Shown in pieces: positions 57,343 through 64,000 of a stretch of DNA of 64,000 bases (its first letter is position 1; each line of letters starts with the position of its first letter). The position numbers and the translations under genes are program-made. The stretch spans positions 1,550,001 through 1,614,000 of the forward strand of contig NZ_CP126257.1 in NCBI RefSeq assembly GCF_003234175.2. The letters are read 5' to 3'. Source of the DNA: Curtobacterium sp. MCSS17_007 (lineage in GTDB: Bacteria; Actinomycetota; Actinomycetes; Actinomycetales; Microbacteriaceae). A model generated the notes under the pieces. It did no database searches, was not told the DNA's origin, and saw only the letters and a list, made by a program, of their open reading frames with translations.

Positions 57343-57405
57343 CCGTCACGCCGACGTCCGAGCCGCCGACCCGCGCGTCGACGCCCGCGAGTCGCTGCGC
57401 CGGGA

Positions 57406-58788
57406 TCAGCGCCGACGTCGCGTGCGTACCGACCCCGTGGCGGTCTGCACCGTGCCGGTGGCGATGCCGACGGACCCGGTGATCGTCTGGATCGCGCGGC
57501 TGACGACGGGAACCGAGGTCGTGACCACCGCGAGCGACGACGTGATCGCCTCGACGGAGGTCGTCGACAGGTGCTCCTGCGCGTGCGTGTGCACGGGGAA
57601 CCCGCGCCGTGCCGCCAGCACGATGCCGAGCGACCCGATCAGCACGACCGCCCCGGCGAACGGCAGGTACTGCAGCCCGACGGCGCCGAGGGCCTGGCCG
57701 CCGACGGCCGCACCGCCCGCGATGCCGATGTTCGACGCACCGTTCACCAGGGCGCCCGCGATGTCGGGGGAGACGCCGCCGGTCCGGATCGCCGCGGCCA
57801 TGAACAGCGTGCCGGTCGTGCCGTTCGCGGCCATCCAGACGCCGGCCACGACCATGGTGCCGAGCAGCGACCCGTGCACGAACGGCAGCACGGCGAAGGC
57901 TGCGGCCATCACGGCGACGGCCGCGATCAGCGTCTGGCGCGGTGCCCGGTCGACGAACGTGCCCGCGAGCCAGAGCCCGACGACACCGGTGCCGCCGAGC
58001 ACGAGGAGCGCACCGCTCACCATGCCGGCGTCGAGCCCGGCGTCGATCGCGTAGGGGCCGATGTAGGTGTAGACGACGTAGTGCCCGGCGAAGAGCAGCA
58101 GGTCGGCGACGACCACCGACAGCAGGCCGGTCCGTGCCCACGCCCGGGGGGACCCGATGTGCGGTGAGGCGGTCCCGCGCACGCTCGGCAGGAAGGCAAG
58201 GGCGACCACGGCGAGTGCTCCTGCGGCGAGCGCGACCGCACCGACGGCCGGCCGCCACCCGATGGTCTGCGCGACCCAGGTCGCCAGCGGCACACCCAGG
58301 ACGAAGCCGAGCGAGCTGCCGGAGTAGACGAAGGCGATGGCACGGCCGGCGAGGCGCGGTGGCACGATCCGTGTGGCGTACGCCGACGCGACGGAGAAGA
58401 ACAGCGCGTGTGCGACGCCGCCGACGACCCGACCGGCGCAGACCACGGCGAAGGACGGTGCGACCGCGATGAGCACGTTCGACACCGCGTACCCGACGAG
58501 GGTCGACACGAGCACGGCCTTGCGCGGCAGCCGCGCGGTCAGCGAGGTGAGCGGCAGGGCGAGGATCGCGACGGCGGCGGCGTACACGGTGACGACGATC
58601 CCCATGGTCGACTCGCTGACGCCGAGGTCGCGGCTCATGGTGCCGAGGAGCCCGACCGGCATGAGCTCGGTGGTGATCGCGAAGAAGGTGGCCAGTCCGA
58701 GCACGGCGATGCCGACCACGGACTGCGTGGTGACGGTGATCGGCCGCGTGTTCGTCGACACGGCCGAGGTGGTGGTGTTGGTGGACAC
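57406..58788 (-). CDS. MFS (DHA1-type) efflux transporter with a low-complexity tail
   Basis: A 460-residue transporter with 12 hydrophobic helices. The first helix region is VVGIAVLGLATFFAITTELM PVGLL; motif A-like LTARLPRKAVLVSTLVGYAV and AGRVVGGVAHALFFSVASAY lead to FVYSGSSLGFVLGVPLATWV, the arabinose-efflux/DHA1 signature. Substrate may be a sugar or drug. The last 50 residues (AITSSLAVVTTSVPVVSRAI, QTITGSVGIATGTVQTATGS VRTRRRR) are unusual: a Thr/Ser/Val repeat ending in a basic cluster. GTG at 58788 has GGAGGAGG upstream. Confidence 0.9.
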   Translation of the reverse strand: MSTNTTTSAVSTNTRPITVTTQSVVGIAVLGLATFFAITTELMPVGLLGTMSRDLGVSESTMGIVVTVYAAAVAILALPLTSLTARLPRKAVLVSTLVGYAVSNVLIAVAPSFAVVCAGRVVGGVAHALFFSVASAYATRIVPPRLAGRAIAFVYSGSSLGFVLGVPLATWVAQTIGWRPAVGAVALAAGALAVVALAFLPSVRGTASPHIGSPRAWARTGLLSVVVADLLLFAGHYVVYTYIGPYAIDAGLDAGMVSGALLVLGGTGVVGLWLAGTFVDRAPRQTLIAAVAVMAAAFAVLPFVHGSLLGTMVVAGVWMAANGTTGTLFMAAAIRTGGVSPDIAGALVNGASNIGIAGGAAVGGQALGAVGLQYLPFAGAVVLIGSLGIVLAARRGFPVHTHAQEHLSTTSVEAITSSLAVVTTSVPVVSRAIQTITGSVGIATGTVQTATGSVRTRRRR

Positions 58789-59018
58789 GCTGCTGACCTC
58801 CTCCGGGGGATGCCGGAGCACGCGTCCGCCCGCCGTCTGGTCAGCGGGTGTGCGGTGCGCGCTCGCGGTTCGTCGTCCGGACCGGTCGACCCGGACGTGG
58901 TGTGGGTACGACTCCACGGCGAGTGCGCCCTCCCAGTGTTGCACGGTCCGTCCGGATCGCGCGAGGGCTGCGTCGCAGATTCTCGGAGCGCTCCAACGCA
59001 GTCGCAGCGGGCACCCGA

Positions 59019-59921
59019 TCAGTTCTCGTTCGTCACGGTCCCCTGGACGCCACCGCCGCGCAGCGTGATCGTCAGCGTCCCGCTCATCGACTGCGCCGAC
59101 AGCGAGACGTTCCCGTGCAGGGCGTCCGTACGCGGGTAGCACGCGGTGGTCGACTCCAGTCGGTTCGCCGTGGCGACCAGGCAGATCGTCTCGCGGTCGG
59201 TGCCGACCCCGGCCCAGACGTTCCACGGTGTCTCGAACGACGTGCCGTCGAGTGCCCGGTTCGTGAACACGAGTCGGGTCGTCCGGAGGCTCACGGGCGC
59301 CTCGACCGGGCCGGGCAGCTGGTCGGCGTACGTCTGCGGGACGTCGAGGAGCTCCTCGAGCGTGACGGTGCCGGGCGTGGGGGTCGTGCGCGGCGCGGCG
59401 ACCCGCTCCTCGTGCGAGGTGCCGACCAACGTCCCCGCGGCGAACGCGAGCGCGACGACCGCCGCGGTGCCAAGCGCGATCCACGCGCGCGGTCGCGCCG
59501 TCCAGAGCAGTCCGCCGACGCGCGAGCGCCAGGTGGACGACGCAGCCGGGAGGCCCGACCCACCTCCGGTACGCACGGCGCCGGGACCGCGTGCTCCGTC
59601 GCTGTCCGGACGGGCGTCGTCCGGGCCGTCGCCGGGCCGACCAGCGGGCTCCGCTCCGTCGCTGGGCAGACCAGCGCGTTCCGGCCCATCGCCGTCGGGT
59701 CGGCGCTCCTCCGGTGTCGTCCCGGTGCCGGTCGGACGGCCGGTCGCATCCGGTGGCGGACCGGGGGTGACTGCGGTGCCGCCGGATGCGCCTCCCGAGC
59801 CGGGCCGGTCCATCTCCCGCAGCGCGACACGCGCACGCGCTGCTTCCTCCGGGGTCGACTGCCCTCCCCACGCGAGGGCCTCGAGTCGAGCCCGTCCTGC
59901 CGTCACGTCGTCGTCGGCCAT
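59019..59921 (-). CDS. Hypothetical single-pass membrane protein (300 aa)
   Basis: The N-terminal 25 residues (MADDDVTAGRARLEALAWGG) are helical; a long Pro/Gly/Asp-rich low-complexity region (about residues 40-130) follows; one membrane helix (WIALGTAAVVALAFAAGTLV) is at about 150-170; and the C-terminal part has a beta-rich domain with two Cys (ETICLVATANRLESTTACYP) and a final SMSGTLTITLRGGGVQGTV. The topology suggests an extracytoplasmic C-terminal sensor or binding domain with a possible disulphide. ATG at 59921 has GGGAGAG upstream. No family recognised. Confidence 0.75.
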   Translation of the reverse strand: MADDDVTAGRARLEALAWGGQSTPEEAARARVALREMDRPGSGGASGGTAVTPGPPPDATGRPTGTGTTPEERRPDGDGPERAGLPSDGAEPAGRPGDGPDDARPDSDGARGPGAVRTGGGSGLPAASSTWRSRVGGLLWTARPRAWIALGTAAVVALAFAAGTLVGTSHEERVAAPRTTPTPGTVTLEELLDVPQTYADQLPGPVEAPVSLRTTRLVFTNRALDGTSFETPWNVWAGVGTDRETICLVATANRLESTTACYPRTDALHGNVSLSAQSMSGTLTITLRGGGVQGTVTNEN

Positions 59922-60030
59922 GCGCTCTCCCGGGTCCGGACGCACCGGACGTGCCCATGCTCCCACCCGGACGCCTCGCCGTCCGCCGTCAGGCGGTGTC
60001 CGTCCAGTGCCCGACGGGTAGACGGGGTGC

Positions 60031-60369
60031 ATGACCCCAGCGACCGACGACGACCCGACCACCGGCCTCCCCGGACACGACCCGTCAGCGGGCGGTGCCG
60101 GAGGCGGCGTGCCGACGACCCCGCCCACGGAGCACGCCGCGACGGACAGCACCGGCGAGCAGCAGGACGGGGTCCGTCGCGACGCCGACCCCGAGACCCT
60201 CGAACCGCTCGCCCACGACACCCAGTCGGGCGAGGCCGACTACGTCGCCACGAGTCCGCTCGGAGCCGGCACCGAGCGGCACGTCCCCACCCCCGACGAG
60301 GAGCAGGGCCGTGACACGGAGTACGACCCGGTCGACCAGGGGCCGCAGCAGGAGGGCCAGGGCGGCTGA
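60031..60369 (+). CDS. Acidic low-complexity hypothetical protein (112 aa)
   Basis: The protein is rich in Asp, Glu, Gly, Pro, Thr and Gln from end to end (MTPATDDDPTTGLPGHDPSA, then TLEPLAHDTQSGEADYVATS and DEEQGRDTEYDPVDQGPQQE). It has no hydrophobic core and is probably disordered. Codon third positions are as GC-rich as in neighbouring genes and the frame is uninterrupted, so it is probably real. Divergent from the membrane protein before it. Similar small acidic proteins are common near stress genes in actinobacteria; function unknown. Confidence 0.6.
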   Translation: MTPATDDDPTTGLPGHDPSAGGAGGGVPTTPPTEHAATDSTGEQQDGVRRDADPETLEPLAHDTQSGEADYVATSPLGAGTERHVPTPDEEQGRDTEYDPVDQGPQQEGQGG

Positions 60370-60375
60370 CGGCCC

Positions 60376-61113
60376 TCAGCGCACCACCCGTCGCAGGAGT
60401 GCCCGCTCGCCGAGGGCCCAGACCGCACTGGTCACGACGTACACGGTCGCGGCGAGCGGGACCACGGCGGCGAACCCCACCGACAGGAACGGCAGCCACC
60501 GCGCGAGCGTCGCGGCCGTCCCGGCACCCGGCGTACCGGGCGCCGGCGCTCCTGCCGGGTTCCAGCGCGCCGCGGCCCGTTGGCCGAGTCCGATCGCGAC
60601 GGCGAGGACGGCGAGCAGCAGGAGCAGCACCCACGCATGCGTCCAGAGCGGTGAGCCGAGCACGGCCAGGAACGAGTGTCCGAGCGGGATCCCGAAGAAG
60701 GTCGCGTCGAGCAGGGTGTTCGCGGTGCCGCCGAGGCTCGCGTGGGTGAAGAGGGCGTACACGAGGGACAGCACCGGCGCCTGGGCGAGCACGGGCAGGC
60801 AGCCCGCGAGCGGGGACACCCGCTCCGAGGTGTACAGCCGCTGCACCGCCTCCTGCAGGCGTCGGGTGTCCGATCCGTACCGTCGGCGCAGCGCGGCGAG
60901 CTGCGGGGCGAGACGGCGGCGGTCACGCTCGGCTCGCACCTGCAGGACCGCGAGCGGGACGAGGGCGGTGCGGATGCCGACGGTGAGCACGACGACCGCG
61001 AGGGCGGCGGCGGCATCGCCGGTGACGGGCGCGAGCCCGACGGTGAGGGTGGTGAGCAGGTCGGCGCCGGCGTGCAGCAGGCTGCCGACGACGGGCAGGT
61101 TCGAGAGGTCCAT
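60376..61113 (-). CDS. YidC/Oxa1-family membrane insertase
   Basis: A 245-residue insertase with five hydrophobic segments: ALAVVVLTVGIRTALVPLAV (first conserved helix) followed by a basic [20 protein letters not shown] coiled hairpin, then SPLAGCLPVLAQAPVLSLVY ALF, a long helix (THAWVLLLLLAVLAVAIGLG) and a last pair. The SPLxGCLPxLxQxPxxxxxY motif is the YidC signature. Being short and in a region without rnpA/rpmH, it is a second YidC-like protein rather than the oriC-linked one. ATG at 61113. It is coupled with the small DUF6412-like membrane gene upstream. Confidence 0.9.
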   Translation of the reverse strand: MDLSNLPVVGSLLHAGADLLTTLTVGLAPVTGDAAAALAVVVLTVGIRTALVPLAVLQVRAERDRRRLAPQLAALRRRYGSDTRRLQEAVQRLYTSERVSPLAGCLPVLAQAPVLSLVYALFTHASLGGTANTLLDATFFGIPLGHSFLAVLGSPLWTHAWVLLLLLAVLAVAIGLGQRAAARWNPAGAPAPGTPGAGTAATLARWLPFLSVGFAAVVPLAATVYVVTSAVWALGERALLRRVVR

Positions 61114-61169
61114 GACGATCCGATCGGTGGAGGGGTACGCGACGACGTGACCCGGCCACCCGCGGGTGG

Positions 61170-61478
61170 TCAGGCCGGGGTCGACGCTCCCGGTGCCCGT
61201 GACCGCACGTGTCCGTCGGCGTCGGGGTGGCTCCACGCGATGCGGGTCGGCCGTTCGACGGCCCGACCGCGGTTCGCCGCGCGGGTCGGGTCGACGTCGA
61301 GGCCCAGCGCCGCCGCGAGCAGGCGGACGACGAGCACGGTGACGGTGACTGCGGCCAGTCCGAGGGCGGCCACGGCGAGCGCCGTTCCGGGCGCGAGCGC
61401 GCCCCCGGCCGCGAGCACCGACGCGTCGCCGAGCTGCAGCGCGGCGAGCGCGCGGAGCAGCAGTTCGACGACGGTCAT
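61170..61478 (-). CDS. Small membrane protein upstream of YidC (DUF6412-like)
   Basis: A 102-residue protein: MTVVELLLRALAALQLGDAS, then two membrane helices (VLAAGGALAPGTALAVAALG, LAAVTVTVLVVRLLAAALGL), and a basic cytoplasmic tail with DPTRAANRGRAVERPTRIAW SHPDADGHVRSRAPG. The R-IAWSxPDAxGHxRxRAPG tail is what I remember of the DUF6412 proteins encoded beside YidC/Oxa1 in Microbacteriaceae. It ends 57 bases before the yidC-like ATG and is probably a partner in membrane insertion. The family name is from memory. Confidence 0.75.
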   Translation of the reverse strand: MTVVELLLRALAALQLGDASVLAAGGALAPGTALAVAALGLAAVTVTVLVVRLLAAALGLDVDPTRAANRGRAVERPTRIAWSHPDADGHVRSRAPGASTPA

Positions 61479-61545
61479 GACCGGTTCAGCGTAACCCCCG
61501 CGTGCCGCCGAGGACCGGCAGGTGCGGACGGGCAGGATCACAGGC

Positions 61546-62031
61546 ATGACCGCAGGATCGCCGAGCACCCCAGCGACCCTCGCCCTCGAGCGGGCGGGGA
61601 TCCCGTTCACGCCCCACGTCTACGAGCACCACGAGACGGCGACGAACTTCGGCGAGGAGGCGGCCGCAGCGCTCGGTCTGCGGGAGGAGCAGGTCTTCAA
61701 GACGCTGGTCGTGTCGGTCGACGGCCAGCTCGCGGTCGCGGTCGTGCCCGTCGCGAACCGGCTCGACCTGAAGGCCATCGCGGCGGCGCTCGGGGGCAAG
61801 AAGGCGACGCTCGCACAACAGGCCCTCGCCGAGAAGCGCACCGGGTACGTCGTCGGTGGCATCAGCCCCGTCGGCCAGAAGACTCGACTCCGCACGGTCG
61901 TCGACGCGTCCGCCCTCACCTACCCGAGCATCTTCGTGTCCGGCGGTCGTCGCGGGTTCGACATCGAGGTCGCGCCGACCGACCTCGTCCGTGTGACCGA
62001 GGCCGCGACGGCTGCCATCGCCCGGACCTGA
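61546..62031 (+). CDS. ybaK: YbaK-type Cys-tRNA(Pro) deacylase
   Basis: A 161-residue editing protein that hydrolyses Cys-tRNA(Pro). SPSTPATLALERAGIPFTPH, FGEEAAAALGLREEQVFKTL VVSVDGQLAVAVVPVANRLD, LKAIAAALGGKKATLAQQAL and GYVVGGISPVGQKTRLRTVV DASA are the family blocks; the catalytic Lys is in the EEQVFKTL segment and GGISPVG is the INS/YbaK-type signature. ATG at 61546; an upstream start adds eight residues. Convergent with nothing, divergent from the DUF6412 gene. Confidence 0.93.
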   Translation: MTAGSPSTPATLALERAGIPFTPHVYEHHETATNFGEEAAAALGLREEQVFKTLVVSVDGQLAVAVVPVANRLDLKAIAAALGGKKATLAQQALAEKRTGYVVGGISPVGQKTRLRTVVDASALTYPSIFVSGGRRGFDIEVAPTDLVRVTEAATAAIART

Positions 62032-62089
62032 GTCGCGCTGACGCAACTTTCTCCGCCCGCCGGGAATGGAGCGGGTCCTCCTGCGTTGC

Positions 62090-62110
62090 ATTGAGTCGAA
62101 GGCACTCAAG
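62090..62110. promoter_or_regulatory. HspR-binding site (HAIR)
   Basis: ATTGAGT, a 7-base spacer and ACTCAAG match the HspR-associated inverted repeat CTTGAGT-N7-ACTCAAG except for the first base. It ends 17 bases before the TTG start of the Clp ATPase gene and covers the region next to its ribosome site, so HspR would repress this gene at normal temperature and heat would release it. Confidence 0.85.
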
Positions 62111-62126
62111 TTCCCAGGAGGTCCCT

Positions 62127-64000
62127 TTGCCAGCAACGTTCGGCCCGACCGGTGGCGACGACGCGTTCGACGCGTTCCTCGCACGGCTCCTCGCGGCCCA
62201 GCAGGCCGGCGCCCAGCGATCCGTACCGCTGGGACGCCCGGTCGACATCACCCGGCTCCTCAGCCGCCGCACCCACGAGATGCTCCAGCGCACCGCCGAG
62301 TACGCCGTCTCGCAGGGGCAGCACGAGATCGACGCGCTCCACATCCTGCACGTCCTCGTGCGCACCGAGCCCTTCACCGCGGTCGTCCGCAGCGCCGGCG
62401 TCGACCCGGAGCACTTCGCCGCGGAGGTCGAGGAGCGACTGCCCGTCGCAGCCGAGCCCCGGCCCGAGCAGACCGGCCGGCCCGCGCTGACCGGGACCGC
62501 CCAGCGGATCCTGCTCGAGGCGACCCAGGCCGCCAAGGGCTTCGGCAGCACCTACACCGACCCCGAGCACGTCTTCTTCGCGCTCGTCATGGACCAGGAC
62601 ACCGTCACCGGGCAGCTGCTCGCGAGCGCCGGTGTCACCCCGCAGCACATGCAGGACCACGCCCAGCAGGCCGCGGCAGCAGCACGAGAGGGGCGACCGA
62701 TGCCCGGGACGACCGACACGCAGGCCACCGAGAGCGACACGCCGACGCTCGACCAGTTCGGCACCGACCTCACCGAGCGCGCCCGCGACGGGCGCATCGA
62801 CCCGGTGATCGGCCGTGCCGACGAGATCGAGCAGACCGTCGAGATCCTGCTCCGCCGCACGAAGAACAACCCCGTCCTCATCGGTGAGCCCGGCGTGGGC
62901 AAGACCGCGATCGTCGAGGGTCTCGCCCAGCGCATCGCCGACGGCGACGTGCCCGCGCTGCTCCAGGGCAAGCGCGTCGTCGCACTCGACCTCGCCGGCA
63001 TGCTCTCCGGCACCCGGTACCGCGGCGACTTCGAGGAGCGCCTGACGAAGGCGATGGACGAGATCGCGGCACACGCGGACGAGCTCATCGTGTTCGTCGA
63101 CGAGCTCCACACGGTGGTCGGAGCCGGTGGCGGCGGCGAGGGCGGCTCGATGGACGCGGGCAACATCCTGAAGCCCCGCCTCGCCCGTGGCGACCTGCAC
63201 CTGGTCGGCGCGACCACGCTGAACGAGTACCGCCGCATCGAGAAGGACGCCGCGCTCGAGCGTCGCTTCCAGCCGGTGACGGTGGGGGAGCCGAGCGTCG
63301 AGGACGCCGTGGCGATCCTCGGTGGCCTCGCCCCGCGCTACGCCGAGCACCACGACGTGACCTACACCGACGACGCCCTGCGCGCCGCGGTGGAGCTCTC
63401 GCACCGGTACGTCACCGACCGGCACCTGCCGGACAAGGCCATCGACCTCATCGACCAGGCCGGTGCCCGTCGTCGCCTCGCCCTGTCGGGCGACGTCGAC
63501 GTCGAGGCGCTCCGCGACCAGGTCGCGGAGCTGCAGGCCGACAAGGACCGCGCGGTGGCCGAGGAGCTCTACGAGGAGGCGTCGCGCCTGCGCGACGAGA
63601 TCGACGGACTGGAGGCGCGGATCACCGCCGCCTCCGAGGGCGACGCCGGTCGGGCCTCCCGTCTCGCACCTGCTGACCGTGTCATCACGGAAGGCGACAT
63701 CGCCGAGGTGGTCTCCCGCGCCACCGGCATCCCGGCCACCCGCCTGTCCCAGGGCGACCGCTCCCGGCTCGCCGCCCTCGAGGGCGAGCTCCACGAGCGC
63801 GTCGTCGGCCAGGACGACGCCGTGCGCGCCATCGCGACCGCGGTCCGACGCAGCCGCACCGGCATGGGCGACCCTCGTCGCCCGGTCGGCAGCTTCCTGT
63901 TCCTCGGCCCGACCGGCGTCGGCAAGACCGAGCTCGCGAAGGCCCTGGCCGGATCGCTGTTCGGCGACGAGTCCGCGATGCTGCGCTTCGACATGAGCGA
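62127..64000 (+). CDS. ClpC/ClpB-type heat-shock AAA+ ATPase (5' part, runs off window)
   Basis: 624 residues are present. A Clp N-domain pair (TRLLSRRTHEMLQRTAEYAV SQGQHEIDALHILHVL and TAQRILLEATQAAKGFGSTY TDPEHVFFALV) is followed by the first AAA module with Walker A GEPGVGKTA (about 253), VIFVDELHTVVGAGG-like Walker B and ATTLNEYRRIEKDAALERRF. A short UVR-like insert (DRAVAEELYEEASRLRDEID) replaces the long ClpB coiled coil, so ClpC is closer. The second Walker A GPTGVGKTE is at about 594. The start is TTG at 62127 with AGGAGG upstream. The operator at 62090 puts it under HspR control. It unfolds proteins for refolding or for ClpP. Confidence 0.9.
   Translation, partial: MPATFGPTGGDDAFDAFLARLLAAQQAGAQRSVPLGRPVDITRLLSRRTHEMLQRTAEYAVSQGQHEIDALHILHVLVRTEPFTAVVRSAGVDPEHFAAEVEERLPVAAEPRPEQTGRPALTGTAQRILLEATQAAKGFGSTYTDPEHVFFALVMDQDTVTGQLLASAGVTPQHMQDHAQQAAAAAREGRPMPGTTDTQATESDTPTLDQFGTDLTERARDGRIDPVIGRADEIEQTVEILLRRTKNNPVLIGEPGVGKTAIVEGLAQRIADGDVPALLQGKRVVALDLAGMLSGTRYRGDFEERLTKAMDEIAAHADELIVFVDELHTVVGAGGGGEGGSMDAGNILKPRLARGDLHLVGATTLNEYRRIEKDAALERRFQPVTVGEPSVEDAVAILGGLAPRYAEHHDVTYTDDALRAAVELSHRYVTDRHLPDKAIDLIDQAGARRRLALSGDVDVEALRDQVAELQADKDRAVAEELYEEASRLRDEIDGLEARITAASEGDAGRASRLAPADRVITEGDIAEVVSRATGIPATRLSQGDRSRLAALEGELHERVVGQDDAVRAIATAVRRSRTGMGDPRRPVGSFLFLGPTGVGKTELAKALAGSLFGDESAMLRFDMS

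Noticed and set aside
1..64000. CRISPR arrays or rRNA genes
   Set aside because: No regularly spaced short repeats and no rRNA-like sequence anywhere in the window.

Overview
The window is very GC-rich (about 70% by eye). Its genes are short-spaced or overlapping and often start with GTG. They look like those of a Gram-positive actinobacterium, most likely a motile member of the Microbacteriaceae such as Curtobacterium. That placement is an inference from gene content: an actinobacterial flagellar cluster, an HspR-type heat-shock operator, YidC next to a small DUF6412-like protein, and many acidic low-lysine proteins. No rRNA, CRISPR array, phage block or intact insertion sequence was seen.

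Layout. 1-10.4 kb is a metabolic and regulatory stretch: the end of an inositol-phosphatase gene, a small gene/secreted chorismate mutase/TetR operon behind a 24-bp palindrome, an amidase-permease pair, a peptidase opposite a GntR regulator, a Na+/H+ antiporter, a broken antitoxin gene and a TerC/DUF475-like membrane protein. 10.5-23.1 kb holds an unusual HTH-MurA fusion divergent from the operon flbD-motA-motB-fliM-fliN-fliO-fliP-fliQ-fliR-flhB-flhA-(flhF-like)-csrA. 23.1-28.6 kb carries a SatD-like regulator with a membrane partner, an acyl-CoA oxidase and a peptide transporter. 28.6-34.7 kb is a three-gene condensin operon, jetA-jetB-jetC (mksF-mksE-mksB), with no nuclease subunit gene next to it. 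34.8-35.6 kb is a tRNA cluster (Val, Gly, Cys, Val). 35.9-41.5 kb has small lipoproteins, one of them broken, a catalase, a second tRNA-Gly and a sulfite-oxidase-like/flavin reductase pair. 41.7-55.2 kb is a large heptose-glycan locus. 55.3-64 kb is housekeeping: a PRC-barrel protein, a lipase, a Nudix hydrolase, an MFS pump, YidC, YbaK and a heat-shock Clp ATPase cut by the window edge.

How the genes work together. The flagellar genes supply the stator (MotAB), part of the C-ring (FliMN) and the export gate (FliOPQR-FlhBA), but not the basal body, hook, filament, FliG or chemotaxis genes, which must lie elsewhere. The heptose locus encodes GmhA, GmhB and two HldE-type kinase/nucleotidyltransferases, enough in principle to make a nucleotide-activated heptose from sedoheptulose-7-phosphate. 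Three family-9 and three other glycosyltransferases could place it on a surface glycan. The jet operon should encode a DNA-loop-extruding complex that, in complete systems, restricts plasmids. A recurring intergenic hairpin built on GACGGGAGGC marks the 3' ends of many minus-strand operons and probably ends their transcription.
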